Assembly: GCA_963579025.1 (NCBI GenBank)
Contig: CAUZFZ010000081.1
Span: forward strand, 1 to 44,710
DNA: 44,710 bases
Origin: CAUZFZ01 sp963579025
GTDB taxonomy: Bacteria > Planctomycetota > Planctomycetia > Planctomycetales > Planctomycetaceae
Reading direction: 5' to 3'
Under the pieces are notes generated by a model. It searched no databases. It saw nothing but the letters and a program-made list of their open reading frames with translations, and was not told the origin of the DNA. Shown piece by piece: positions 8,476-16,831 of this stretch (the stretch's first letter is position 1; each line of letters opens with the position of its first letter). Position numbers and translations under genes: made by a program.

Positions 8476-10050
8476 TCAGTCATCCCGACTGACACTGGCT
8501 CCCTCTTTCCTGCAGATCTGCTCAACAGTATTGATCAACTCTTCGAGAATTGTCGGTACCTGATCGGCGACCTGCGATTCAACATTCAGCCGCAGCAACG
8601 GCTCGTTATTGGATGCACGCACGTTGAACATCCAGTCCGGCGTGTAGCCGTCGGCAATCACTCGGTAGACCGATCCGAATTCACCGTCCTCGGTGAAGAC
8701 GTCGCTTTCGCTGCCGGATGTGCCTGTCGAATAAACGCCCACACCATCAAGCGGTAGCACAAAACAATTGCGTTCCGCAGAGCCATACGTCTCCACCAGT
8801 GTGCCGATGATGATCCTGCTGATCTCACTCCAGCGATCGCTTTCGATCCGCAGATTCGTTTCGCCACTGGCCGGCCAGATGGCGAAGTCGCTGAGTAATT
8901 CCGACGCGGTTTTTCCGGATTCGATCAACAGATTCCAGAACGTCATCGTGGCGAACAGCCCCGAGTCGAGCATATACGTATCGGGGAAATTAAAGTGCGC
9001 CGACGACTCTCCGGCGAAGACTGCACCCGTCTGCATGGCGGCCGTACGCAGTGAGTCCTGACCCACGCGACTCATCACGGGAATGCCGCCGGCCGCGCGA
9101 ATCGTCTCGATGACCTTCCACGAACAGACGGCCGGGATCACCACGGGGCATCGTTCGATACCGGCGGCTTTCTTTTGACGAATTGCTGCGTCGGCCAAAG
9201 CCGCCAGCATCTGGCTGCCGGGCACAAATTCGCCTTTCTCATCAACCATGAATGCCCGGTCAGCGTCCCCGTCGAACGCGACGCCAAACGCCGCTCCCGT
9301 CTTCACGACTGCAGCCTGTAAGCCCTTAACCGCACCGGGCAAACCGGGATTGGATGGACGCGTGGGAAACGTCCCGTCGATTTCTGCCGCGATGGCTTCA
9401 ACCTCGACATTCGCGCCCAGCCGCTCAAGTTCCGCTTTCAACGGAGTCAGAAAGATCGCGGCGGCCCCGTTGCCAGGATCGAGAACAATTTTGCCGGTCG
9501 CCTCGCTGAGTCGCGGGGCCTGAGTACATGCCGCGGCGACGAACTGCGAACGGAGTTCATTACCCGTGCCTTCCGGAAACGGGGCGACTCCGGCCGTTGA
9601 AGCAGACGGCAACCCGGCAATCTCGGCCAGACAAGGTCGCAGATCGGTGTTGGGACGGATCGGATCCAGAACATTGCGCTCAGTATTCAGCACGACAGAC
9701 TTGATCCCGTTGTACTCCGCCGGGTTATGCGACGCGGTCACCATCGTCCCGGCCACCGCTCCGCCGACCTGCTCGCCAACACCCCATTGCACGAGGTCAG
9801 TCGAAGCCAGACCGCAGGGAATCGCGACGCCGCCTCGCGCTGCGATTCCCTCAATTAATGCGCGATAGATCGCGGGCGAAGAAACCCGTCCGTCGCGACC
9901 GACAATGATTCGCGGGGACTCGACGCCCAGTCGCTTCCGCAAGAACTGCACGAGCGTCTGCCCGGCAAACCAGGCAACCTCTTCATTAATGTCTCTGGGA
10001 TACGTGCCTCGCAGGTCCGCGCCGCGATTGAAAATGGCCGACTCAAACAT
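8476..10050 (-). CDS. Phosphoglucomutase / phosphomannomutase (alpha-D-phosphohexomutase)
   Basis: A 524-residue cytoplasmic enzyme that interconverts hexose-6-phosphate and hexose-1-phosphate through a phosphoserine, feeding nucleotide-sugar synthesis. All four family loops are visible: TASHNP with the phosphorylated Ser at residue 107, the Mg-binding DGDADR at 260-265, the sugar-binding GESSAH at 347-352, and the phosphate-binding RASNNEP at 477-483. The start at 10050 is chosen because AAGGAG lies just upstream; an upstream in-frame ATG at 10170 would add 40 residues with no family similarity. Loop sequences do not let me choose between glucose, mannose and glucosamine substrates. The gene stands alone, with palindromic elements in its 5' gap. 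Confidence 0.93.
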   Translation of the reverse strand: MFESAIFNRGADLRGTYPRDINEEVAWFAGQTLVQFLRKRLGVESPRIIVGRDGRVSSPAIYRALIEGIAARGGVAIPCGLASTDLVQWGVGEQVGGAVAGTMVTASHNPAEYNGIKSVVLNTERNVLDPIRPNTDLRPCLAEIAGLPSASTAGVAPFPEGTGNELRSQFVAAACTQAPRLSEATGKIVLDPGNGAAAIFLTPLKAELERLGANVEVEAIAAEIDGTFPTRPSNPGLPGAVKGLQAAVVKTGAAFGVAFDGDADRAFMVDEKGEFVPGSQMLAALADAAIRQKKAAGIERCPVVIPAVCSWKVIETIRAAGGIPVMSRVGQDSLRTAAMQTGAVFAGESSAHFNFPDTYMLDSGLFATMTFWNLLIESGKTASELLSDFAIWPASGETNLRIESDRWSEISRIIIGTLVETYGSAERNCFVLPLDGVGVYSTGTSGSESDVFTEDGEFGSVYRVIADGYTPDWMFNVRASNNEPLLRLNVESQVADQVPTILEELINTVEQICRKEGASVSRDD

Positions 10051-10338
10051 CTCTGCTCTCCTTAACACTCTCCGGATTCCGTGACTCCGCCTCCAACAGC
10101 GGGCCAATCTGTGTGCGCGGAGATTCTGCAGCAACGAATCACACGACGCGAGTGGCCCGGACGAGAACAAGCCCGGGATTTCAAAAATCCCGGGTTATAA
10201 AGGCGTGCGGTGGATCAGATTTTATCTGCCGTAGGACGGGTACTCCTGCCCGTCGCCCCAGAGACGGGCAAGAGTGCCCGTCCTACAGGTAAGAACTTAT
10301 CTGCCGCACGCTCAATGATTCGGACCGTCAGGCGGTCT
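10051..10338. repeat. Intergenic region with two palindromic elements
   Basis: Between the mutase and the RsbW-like gene there is no gene. A perfect hairpin CCCGGGATTT-CAA-AAATCCCGGG lies at 10172-10194. A larger element lies at 10231-10286, with outer arms GTAGGACGGG and CCCGTCCTAC and inner arms GCCCGTC/GACGGGC. Elements of this look are common in planctomycete intergenic DNA, which is recalled, not searched. Confidence 0.7.
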
Positions 10339-10390
10339 GGAAAAAGAAGCAGGGCGGAGTGCCAGTACTTTGCTGACACTCCGCCCTTGC
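10339..10390 (-). terminator. Rho-independent terminator after the RsbW-like gene
   Basis: On the minus strand an 11-bp GC-rich stem (plus-strand arms AGGGCGGAGTG at 10351-10361 and CACTCCGCCCT at 10377-10387) is followed by a T-rich tract (plus-strand GAAAAAGAAG, 10340-10349). It sits about 25 nt after the stop of the minus-strand gene ending at 10415. Confidence 0.75.
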
Positions 10391-10414
10391 TTTCGGGAGT
10401 CTGCAGGATTTCGG

Positions 10415-10846
10415 TCAGGCGCAGGCGGACTCGGCGTCACTGCGGGTTTTTTCAAGCACGATGCGATTGCCACTCCCGCAGAACTCGACACGATCCATGA
10501 AGCGCCGCATCAGGTCTAATCCTCGACCATTGGGCGTCAGGATGTTGCCCTCTTCACAAGACGACTCGACGTCACTCGGATCGAATCCGTCGCCTTCGTC
10601 CATGATCTCGACGCGAATCGAATCCGATCCCACGCGGCAATGCACTTCGATCGAGCGATCAACATCGCGACCATTGCCATGCTTGAGAGCATTCACCAGC
10701 GCTTCCTCAACCGCGAGCCGGACCGAGAAACGGTCCCGATCCGTGTACTCAAGATCGTCCAGCAACTCGGCCAGCCGATCCTGGATCTCTCGAATGGAAG
10801 CTGTGCAGGTCGAGACCACTGCGTGAAAACCTTGAACCTGATCCAT
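10415..10846 (-). CDS. RsbW/SpoIIAB-like serine-protein kinase (anti-sigma factor type HATPase)
   Basis: A 143-residue GHKL ATPase of the RsbW type, which typically binds an alternative sigma factor and phosphorylates an STAS anti-anti-sigma partner. The N-box reads EEALVNALKHGN (residues 47-58) with its Mg-binding Asn, the G1 box DEGDGF is at 83-88, and the G2 box NGRGL is at 106-110. The start at 10846 is chosen because GGAG precedes it by 5-6 nt and it matches the usual family length; the frame remains open upstream to 10966. No sigma factor, STAS protein or phosphatase lies next to it, so its partners are encoded elsewhere. A strong terminator follows. Confidence 0.9.
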   Translation of the reverse strand: MDQVQGFHAVVSTCTASIREIQDRLAELLDDLEYTDRDRFSVRLAVEEALVNALKHGNGRDVDRSIEVHCRVGSDSIRVEIMDEGDGFDPSDVESSCEEGNILTPNGRGLDLMRRFMDRVEFCGSGNRIVLEKTRSDAESACA

Positions 10847-11220
10847 CACGACTCCGCGGGATGTTGAGTCAGTTAGGCACTCGAAGACGGAACGAGAGCG
10901 TACGAAGCAGCAAACACGTGCAATCGCGGTGCCAACGGCCAGCACGGCTTGCCGCACTGTTAGCACGTTTAGACGACACAGAACTCATATGATTACATAT
11001 GGCAACAAATCGCAGACGCTTGGCTGTCAGGATCTGTGTTCAGTGTCGTGTCGGTAGACCAGACAGCGCTGCGGAATGCATCGGCGCTTTCTGCACAGTG
11101 CTACACTTGTGTGCCGATCGGACATGCTCTGAATACGGTGAGCTGCGACGACAGAGACTTCTCAGACAGGACACTTTTCCCACTCGTACCGGTGACGAAG
11201 ACTGGTCTTCGCTGACACGC
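10847..11220. other. Divergent intergenic region
   Basis: A 374-nt gap between the divergent RsbW-like gene and the release-factor-like gene. It must carry both promoters, but I see no confident -35/-10 pair, repeat or RNA. The plus-strand frame is open from 10999, but that part has no family character and is treated as untranslated. Confidence 0.4.
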
Positions 11221-11730
11221 ATGACGGACGCACATCCCGCGACGCTCGAACTGGGCGAACTGCTGAAACAGTGCACGGAATCCCGGACCCGTCGCTCGGG
11301 TCCGGGCGGTCAGCATCGCAACCGGGTCGAAACTGCAGTCATTCTCAAACACTCAGACTCGGGTGTTGCTGCTGAAGCTAATGAACGTCGCAGTCATGCA
11401 GACAATCGAGTGGTCGCCATCTTTCGACTGCGGGTCAATCTGGCTCTGAAGGTCCGCACGACCGCGGCTCCGGACGATCGACCCAGCAACCTCTGGCAGC
11501 TCAGAACACGGCAGGGGCGTCTGTCCGTCAACCCGTCACACACCGACTTTCCGGCTCTGTTGGCCGAAGCTCTGGATCGACTGAGCGGTGCTGACTGGGA
11601 CACGGCACTGGCTGCAGAACGGTCGGGCATCACAACGTCGCAGCTCGTTCGATTCCTGAAGCATGAACCTCGTGCATTCACGCTGCTGAATGACCGGCGT
11701 CGTGAGCTGGGACTGCGACCGCTGCGATGA
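11221..11730 (+). CDS. Peptide chain release factor-like protein with GGQ motif
   Basis: A 169-residue protein built around the RF-1 catalytic domain. Residues 26-35 read SGPGGQHRNR, the GGQ loop (29-31) that triggers peptidyl-tRNA hydrolysis on the ribosome. The codon-recognition domains of RF1/RF2 are absent, so it resembles ribosome-rescue factors of the ArfB/ICT1 kind rather than a true termination factor. The C-terminal 60 residues (SGITTSQLVRFLKHEPRA onward) are not the basic tail of ArfB and seem particular to this subgroup. The start at 11221 gives the compact domain; the frame is open back to 10999 and a longer form cannot be excluded. The role in rescue is inferred. Confidence 0.8.
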   Translation: MTDAHPATLELGELLKQCTESRTRRSGPGGQHRNRVETAVILKHSDSGVAAEANERRSHADNRVVAIFRLRVNLALKVRTTAAPDDRPSNLWQLRTRQGRLSVNPSHTDFPALLAEALDRLSGADWDTALAAERSGITTSQLVRFLKHEPRAFTLLNDRRRELGLRPLR

Positions 11731-11800
11731 GTGACACACATCCAACGTCGGCCTCGGTGCCACGACGGGTCGGATTTGCGCGATCTATTCCGCAATGGTG

Positions 11801-11847
11801 AACCGCATAAATGCGGTTACTACGAACAGCGGTTACCACGAACCTGG
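11801..11847. repeat. Copy A of the CCGCATAAATGCGG palindromic element
   Basis: AACCGCATAAATGCGGTT (11801-11818) is a perfect palindrome followed by ACTACGAA. The same 24-nt string, with one mismatch, ends the element at 15601-15624. Degenerate echoes (GGTTACCACGAACC, GGCTACGAACC) run on to the sulfatase stop codon at 11848. Confidence 0.75.
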
Positions 11848-13170
11848 CTACGAACCGCTGATGTCCCACCATTGGTCGATTTTTGAAGTCAGTCGATCGA
11901 CGAGGGCCTTGTGATCTGCGGCCAGATTCTTCTTCTCGTGAGGGTCGGCGAGGACATCGAATAATTCCACGGGCGCTTTTGGTTCCCGGCCGGCGTGCGG
12001 GACGATCAGTTTCCATTGATTCTCGATCACCCAGCGAAACCGAAGACTCGGGACCGGATCTGTCATGTGCTGGATGTCGTGCTCCAGGATCTCGCCAAAG
12101 ATGTGGTCACGTTGCGTAACAGCCGTTTCATCAAGCAGATTAATGCCCTGCATTTCTAATGTCGGTTCCAGACCTGCCGCCGCCAGCATCGTTGGCACAA
12201 AGTCGATTGAACTGGCCAGATGCGTCTCGTTCATCTCCGGCTCGATGTTCCCCTTCCAGCGCAGCATGATTGGTGTCCGCGTGCCGCCTTCATACTGAGA
12301 GCGTTTTGAACGCGGGGCATAGCGACTGGCCTTTGTATCGTTAATCCAGCCGTTGTCTGTGACGTACATGACCAGTGTGTTTTCACCAAGTCCCTTCTCA
12401 TCAACGAAGTCAACAAGCTGGCCGACGGTTTCGTCGAACCATTCGCACATGGCCCAGTACCTGGCGAGCGGCAGATGCGGGGTCTTGTCCCGGTACTTTG
12501 CCAGCAATCGTTCGGGCGGATTGTGTGGGGTGTGCGGCAGGAACGGGGCGTAGTAGACGAAGAACGGCTTTTCTTTGTCCGTCGCCATGTCGATGAAGTC
12601 GAAGACTGGCTGCATGCCTTCCCGCCCGATCTTCAGGCCCAGGTCACCGTGTCGACCGCCTCGAGTGCGATCACCGTGAGTCATGCCATGCGTGAAGCCG
12701 CCGCGGGTGTAATGGCCTTCCCACCATTTGCCGGATTGATGGCTGAGATAGCCTTTGGCCTTTAGCAACTCAGCGGCACGTGGCGCGTTGTCGATGTGTC
12801 GCAGGTACTCGTTGCGTCGCTGCAGATAGCGTGGATCGCGTCGCGCCTGCCCTTTGGTCTGCCCGGCAATTGCCGGCGGTGGTGGTGGGTCGTTGCCGAC
12901 AATGCCGTGCTGATGCGGGAACAGACCTGTGACCAGCGTCGCGAGCGATGGACGGCAGAGACTGTCCGGGACGTAGCCGCGAGTGAACGTCAATGACTCC
13001 GCTGCCAGGCGGTCGATGTTCGGCGTCCGGATCTGAGGATGGCCAAGAAACGAATAATCGGTCCATGACTGATCGTCCGAGATAATCATCACAATATTCG
13101 GTGGTGCGGCCTGGGTACGAGTACCAGAGGCAACGCCAATCACCGCAAGAACACAGAACAGCATTCGCAT
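11848..13170 (-). CDS. Secreted sulfatase (arylsulfatase superfamily)
   Basis: A 440-residue sulfatase that would hydrolyse sulfate esters, likely of polysaccharides, outside the cytoplasm. The start at 13170 gives a signal peptide (MRMLFCVLAVIGVASGTRTQA) and has GGAG about 9 nt upstream. Metal-binding Asp pair SDDQSW lies at residues 32-35. The maturation signature is CRPSLATLVTG with Cys72, the residue normally converted to formylglycine by FGE. The usual CxPSR has Leu where the conserved Arg is expected (residue 76). HTPHNPP and the later TDNGW block also fit the family. No sulfatase-maturating enzyme or carbohydrate transporter is adjacent. The gene is divergent from the EI24 membrane protein. 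Confidence 0.9.
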   Translation of the reverse strand: MRMLFCVLAVIGVASGTRTQAAPPNIVMIISDDQSWTDYSFLGHPQIRTPNIDRLAAESLTFTRGYVPDSLCRPSLATLVTGLFPHQHGIVGNDPPPPPAIAGQTKGQARRDPRYLQRRNEYLRHIDNAPRAAELLKAKGYLSHQSGKWWEGHYTRGGFTHGMTHGDRTRGGRHGDLGLKIGREGMQPVFDFIDMATDKEKPFFVYYAPFLPHTPHNPPERLLAKYRDKTPHLPLARYWAMCEWFDETVGQLVDFVDEKGLGENTLVMYVTDNGWINDTKASRYAPRSKRSQYEGGTRTPIMLRWKGNIEPEMNETHLASSIDFVPTMLAAAGLEPTLEMQGINLLDETAVTQRDHIFGEILEHDIQHMTDPVPSLRFRWVIENQWKLIVPHAGREPKAPVELFDVLADPHEKKNLAADHKALVDRLTSKIDQWWDISGS

Positions 13171-13382
13171 TTCGAATTCTCCGAGTCGTTTCAGTGTGCA
13201 GGGCCGGAGATTGTAGTCGTCCGCGTCGAGAGACACAGTCAGCCAACGGACGCATCAAGCCGCGTGGATCGGTTGCTTCCAGGGCGGACTGCGGGTGCTG
13301 CAGTTCAGCCGATTGCAGCGCCTGAACTTCTGGGATAGCGTGCGCCAAGTCGTTTCGAACTGCATCAGGCGGAGGGTTAGCG

Positions 13383-14204
13383 TTGGCAACAGAAAGTCAG
13401 ACGGGCTTCGTCAAGCACTTTCGCTCGGGAATCTCGGCGTCGGTCGATGGCTTCGCGTTTCTGAACAACCACCCGGCGCTCTGGCGATACGGAGTCTGGC
13501 CGATTCTGGTCAACATCGTCGTGACGTTCGTCGTGTGGTTGTCGGCATTCTATGTCGGCTGGATGGTGTGGGACTCGTACCAAACGGCGCTGCCGATCGC
13601 CTGGTGGGCAGGCCTCGTCAAGTGGACCGGGCTGGTCTGCATCGTTCTGCTGACACTCGCTCTGGGCTTCGTCACGTATCTGCTGCTGCTGGGTGTCATC
13701 TGTGCCTGGTTCTTCAGCAAACTGGCATACCACGTCGAGCTGGCCCTGGGTTCGCGGCCTGAAGACCTTGCGGAAATTCCGGTGTTCGGCCAGGTGACTG
13801 ACACGCTGCGCGCGATCTCCAAACTGCTGCTGATCAACGGGATGGTCCTGTTTCTGCACCTGATCCCCGTCGTCGGCTCTATCGCGGCGGTTGTCATCGG
13901 GCTCTACATGGACGCGTACATTCTGGGCGCGGAATTTATCGGCTATCCACTGGAACTTCGCGGTCAGCGCTGGCGAGATCGGCAGGCGTTTGCGAGACAA
14001 TGGATCGGCGCGACGGTCGGCCTGGGCATTGTCATCACAGGACTGATGCTGATCCCCATCGTGGGAGCTGTCTTTCAGACGACGGCCGTCGTCGGAGCAG
14101 TGCTCCTGCACCGGGAGCTGACCGGTCTGCCAACGACAGTGGCCAGTGACGATACACAGGAGCAGGACGATGACGCTGTCCGCAACGACGAAGCCTCGAA
14201 CTGA
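13383..14204 (+). CDS. EI24/CysZ-like integral membrane protein
   Basis: A 273-residue multi-pass membrane protein. It uses a TTG start supported by a strong GGAGG about 8 nt upstream. The opening block GFAFLNNHPALWRYGVWPILVN is the typical entry of the EI24 domain (CysZ-like). Long hydrophobic segments follow at roughly 37-60, 75-100, 150-175 and 205-235. CysZ proteins transport sulfate, but distant members of this domain family are not all sulfate permeases, so transport of sulfate is only a possibility here; the nearby divergent sulfatase gene makes it worth noting. The C-terminus is acidic and polar. It ends 17 nt before a methyltransferase fragment. Confidence 0.85.
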   Translation: MATESQTGFVKHFRSGISASVDGFAFLNNHPALWRYGVWPILVNIVVTFVVWLSAFYVGWMVWDSYQTALPIAWWAGLVKWTGLVCIVLLTLALGFVTYLLLLGVICAWFFSKLAYHVELALGSRPEDLAEIPVFGQVTDTLRAISKLLLINGMVLFLHLIPVVGSIAAVVIGLYMDAYILGAEFIGYPLELRGQRWRDRQAFARQWIGATVGLGIVITGLMLIPIVGAVFQTTAVVGAVLLHRELTGLPTTVASDDTQEQDDDAVRNDEASN

Positions 14205-14221
14205 CCCGACTGCCATTTTCG

Positions 14222-14566
14222 ATGTTCCGCGATTCCGTTCCGCCGGGTTGCCAGGCCATTCTTCTGTCCAATGTTCTGCACGACTGGGATATTCCAGAAT
14301 GCCAGTCCCTGCCAAACCGCTGCGCCGACGCGTTACCGGAAGGAGGGCGACTGCTCATTCACGACGTATATCTCAATGATGAGCTTGATGGTCCGCTGGC
14401 AGTGTCGCTGTACTCGGCCAATCTGTTCGCTCTGACCGAAGGTCGAGCCTACAGCGCGGCCGAATACCGGAGTTGGCTTGCTGCTGTCGGTCTTGAATGC
14501 AGCGAGGTCATTCCCCCACTGATTCATTGCGGTGTGCTGACCGGAACCAAAACTCCTCAAACCTGA
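14222..14566 (+). pseudogene. C-terminal fragment of an O-methyltransferase
   Basis: 114 codons that match only the C-terminal third of SAM-dependent O-methyltransferases of the hydroxyindole/caffeate type: FRDSVPPGCQAILLSNVLHDWD, then CADALPEGGRLLIHDVYL, then a final TGTK strand. The SAM-binding glycine loop and the dimerisation domain should lie upstream, but that DNA is the intact EI24 gene. The fragment was therefore truncated at its 5' end by a deletion or insertion. The catalytic-base region (the His in HDW) is present, but without the SAM site it cannot work as an enzyme. Its reading frame is still open, so the truncation may be recent. Confidence 0.75.
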
Positions 14567-14580
14567 TTGTGAGCGATCTA

Positions 14581-15522
14581 ATGACTGCAGGATTGACGCG
14601 GCGAGAATTCATCGGTGCATCACTGGCAATGGTCGGCGGCGTGCGGCTTGCATCTGCAGCAGACAATCCGGAGCGCATGACACTGGGATTCAGCACGTAC
14701 GGCATGAAGACGTTGCCAACTGAGCGTGCCATCGATGTCATCGCCGAAACTGGTTACGACGCGGTTGAAATCACGGTCTGGCCAGGCTGGGACGCTGCAC
14801 CGGAGCGGATGTCGGCTGTGCGACGAGAGAGCATTCGCTCGCGGTTGGCCGAACGGAACTTGAAGCTGACGTCATTGATGGAGCATGTCTATCCGTCGGC
14901 TGATGACACCGAGCATAAAAAGTCACTCGACCGACTCCTGCACGTTTACCAGATGGCCGCGGAACTGGCCCCCGACGATGGAAGACCGCCCGTCGTCCAG
15001 ACAGTCCTGGGCGGGGGCAAGTGGGACGAGAAGAAGTCCATGTTCCGAGATCGCGTCGGGGACTGGGTTGAACTCGGGGATTCATTCGGCATTGTGACCT
15101 GCGTCAAACCGCATCGGGGCGGGGGCATGTCGCAACCATCGGAAGCCGTCTGGCTGATCGAACAACTTGGAAAATCGAAATGGCTGCGAATGGTCTATGA
15201 CTACAGCCACTACACGTTTCGAGATATTCCGCTGCTCGATTCGATTCGACAGGCCTTGCCGTACACGGCTCATGTTGCGGTGAAGGATGCTGTGCAGGAG
15301 AACGGTCGCGTGCGATTCGACCTGCCCGGCGCGGCCGGAACGATCGACTTTCAGACGCTGCTGCGGACACTCGATCAGGGCGGATACACCGGCGACATCT
15401 CGTGTGAAGTCAGCGGTCAGGTGTGGAGCAAAACCGGGTATGATCCGGTTAAGGCCGCTCAGGTGTGCTATCGAAACATGTCCGCGGCGTTCAAGGCTGC
15501 GGAGATTAAGCGAGGCTCGTAG
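14581..15522 (+). CDS. Sugar phosphate isomerase/epimerase-like TIM-barrel protein, Tat-exported
   Basis: A 313-residue xylose-isomerase-like TIM-barrel protein. The ATG at 14581 is followed by a twin-arginine signal (TRREFIGASLAMVGG). After that come the family landmarks: LGFSTYGMKTLP, the strand GYDAVEITVWPGWD, metal-ligand-type segments VYDYSHY and HVAVKDA, and the late GDISCEVS with its Glu. Such proteins isomerise or epimerise sugars or related polyols using a divalent metal; the exported planctomycete members have mostly unknown substrates. It begins 14 nt after the stop of the methyltransferase remnant. Palindromic element copy B follows directly after its stop. Confidence 0.87.
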   Translation: MTAGLTRREFIGASLAMVGGVRLASAADNPERMTLGFSTYGMKTLPTERAIDVIAETGYDAVEITVWPGWDAAPERMSAVRRESIRSRLAERNLKLTSLMEHVYPSADDTEHKKSLDRLLHVYQMAAELAPDDGRPPVVQTVLGGGKWDEKKSMFRDRVGDWVELGDSFGIVTCVKPHRGGGMSQPSEAVWLIEQLGKSKWLRMVYDYSHYTFRDIPLLDSIRQALPYTAHVAVKDAVQENGRVRFDLPGAAGTIDFQTLLRTLDQGGYTGDISCEVSGQVWSKTGYDPVKAAQVCYRNMSAAFKAAEIKRGS

Positions 15523-15624
15523 TAACCGCATTTATGCGGTCGACCCCGACAGCGGCTCCATTGGATACAGGCCATTGACAACACCGCACTCCGGACCGAG
15601 CCGCATAAATGCGGCTACTACGAA
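15519..15624. repeat. Copy B of the CCGCATAAATGCGG palindromic element
   Basis: The left arm is CGTAGTAACCGCATTTATGC (15519-15538, continuing GG) and the right arm at 15601-15622 is its reverse complement with one mismatch. About 60 nt lie between the arms. Each arm is itself a palindrome (CCGCAT/ATGCGG). The right arm with its flank is shared with copy A at 11803-11826. It fills nearly the whole gap between two genes and overlaps the stop codon of the left one. Confidence 0.8.
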
Positions 15625-15637
15625 CCCGCGCATTCTG

Positions 15638-16447
15638 ATGTGCCCGCCTGAGTTCTTCGGGATTGAGTACGAGATCAACCCGTGGATGAACTGCGAGGTT
15701 CAGGTCGATCACCAGGTGGCCATCGGGCAATGGGAGGCCCTGCGGATCATTCTCGAATCGCTTGGAGTGACGATCGAGCTGGTCGACGCGGTGTCGGGGC
15801 TGCCCGATCTGGTTTTCACGGCGAACGCCGCACTGATCTACCAGGACCGAGCCGTGCTGTCCCGATTCCGGCACGAGCAGCGGCAGGGTGAGGAATCGCT
15901 TTTCTCTGACCGCCTCACGCAACTGGGCTTCTCCGTCGAGACACTGGACGACGACCTGTTTTTCGAAGGAGCTGGCGACGCGCTGTTCTGCGGCGACGCA
16001 CTGTATTCCGGATACCGAATTCGCAGCACGGCGCTGGCACTGCAGTCCGTGGCCGAGCAAATCGACGAGCAGGTGATTCCGCTAGAGCTGGTCGACAGCC
16101 GGTTCTATCACCTGGATACCTGTTTCTGTCCGTTGTCCGCTGGCAAGGCGATCTGGTTTCCCGGAGCGTTCGACTCTTACGGGCAGGAAGTCCTCCGCGC
16201 AGGCATTGCCGATCTGATTGAACTGGACGAAATCGAGGCTGCGGCCTTCGGAGCGAACGCCGTTGTGGTGGGAGAAAGCGTCGTCACCAATGCGGACTGT
16301 CCGAAGCTGCATCAGGCGTTGAGATCGCGAGGCTATGAGCCTCTCGAAACCCCGCTGTGGGAATTCGTCAAAGCGGGAGGCAGTGCCAAGTGCCTCACGC
16401 TGAGACTGGACGGCGAAGACGCCGCCGGGTGGAAGAGCTCGAACTGA
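15638..16447 (+). CDS. Amidinotransferase / dimethylarginine dimethylaminohydrolase-like enzyme
   Basis: A 269-residue guanidino-group-modifying enzyme of the DDAH/arginine deiminase fold. Recognisable elements are LVFTANAAL, the strand FFEGAGDALF with Glu110, the catalytic His158 in YHLDTCFCPL, and the nucleophile Cys252 in GGSAKCLTL. Such enzymes hydrolyse or transfer the guanidine carbon of arginine derivatives, giving citrulline or ornithine products, in the cytoplasm. The ATG at 15638 lies just outside the upstream palindromic element and has no clear ribosome-binding site; the frame is open further upstream but would translate the repeat. Substrate choice (arginine, methylarginine, citrulline) cannot be told from the sequence. 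Confidence 0.87.
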   Translation: MCPPEFFGIEYEINPWMNCEVQVDHQVAIGQWEALRIILESLGVTIELVDAVSGLPDLVFTANAALIYQDRAVLSRFRHEQRQGEESLFSDRLTQLGFSVETLDDDLFFEGAGDALFCGDALYSGYRIRSTALALQSVAEQIDEQVIPLELVDSRFYHLDTCFCPLSAGKAIWFPGAFDSYGQEVLRAGIADLIELDEIEAAAFGANAVVVGESVVTNADCPKLHQALRSRGYEPLETPLWEFVKAGGSAKCLTLRLDGEDAAGWKSSN

Positions 16448-16831
16448 GCTGGCCCACGTAAGTTGTTAAACGCCCCGTCGCCGGCTTTCGTCAGGGAGAC
16501 CATCGGCACGCCCACGCAGTTAGAGGCTGCAGAAAAGTTCCCATCCTTTTTGCTTCTCGCAAACTTCCAGCCAACGGGTCATGCATCCGTGCCGCAAATC
16601 GCGGCGCTGGTGCGGCGTACCGCAACAGCACTGCGCAGATTACACCACCAAAGTTGCGACGTTGTCGAAGCCTGCACATCTGATTTCGTGGTTTACCGTG
16701 ATTCTGTGAAGAATTCCTAAAGTCGGCACGCTACATGCCAACTGACAAACCGTTCCATCGCGGCCAGGGACGGCTGCCGTCACATCTCTCTCGCATGACG
16801 CGACCAATCACCTCAATTCTGGAGTCCGCGC
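16448..16831. other. Intergenic region upstream of the giant secreted protein
   Basis: A 384-nt gap. A weak 85-codon frame (16463-16720) has no signal or domain and no ribosome-binding site. No repeat or hairpin stands out. It presumably holds the promoter of the next gene. Confidence 0.4.

Noticed and set aside
15287..15637. N-terminal extension of the amidinotransferase gene
   Set aside because: It overlaps the sugar isomerase gene in another frame and the palindromic element. The family start fits the ATG at 15638.
16463..16720. 85-codon frame before the giant secreted protein
   Set aside because: No ribosome-binding site, signal or domain; the composition looks like leader DNA.
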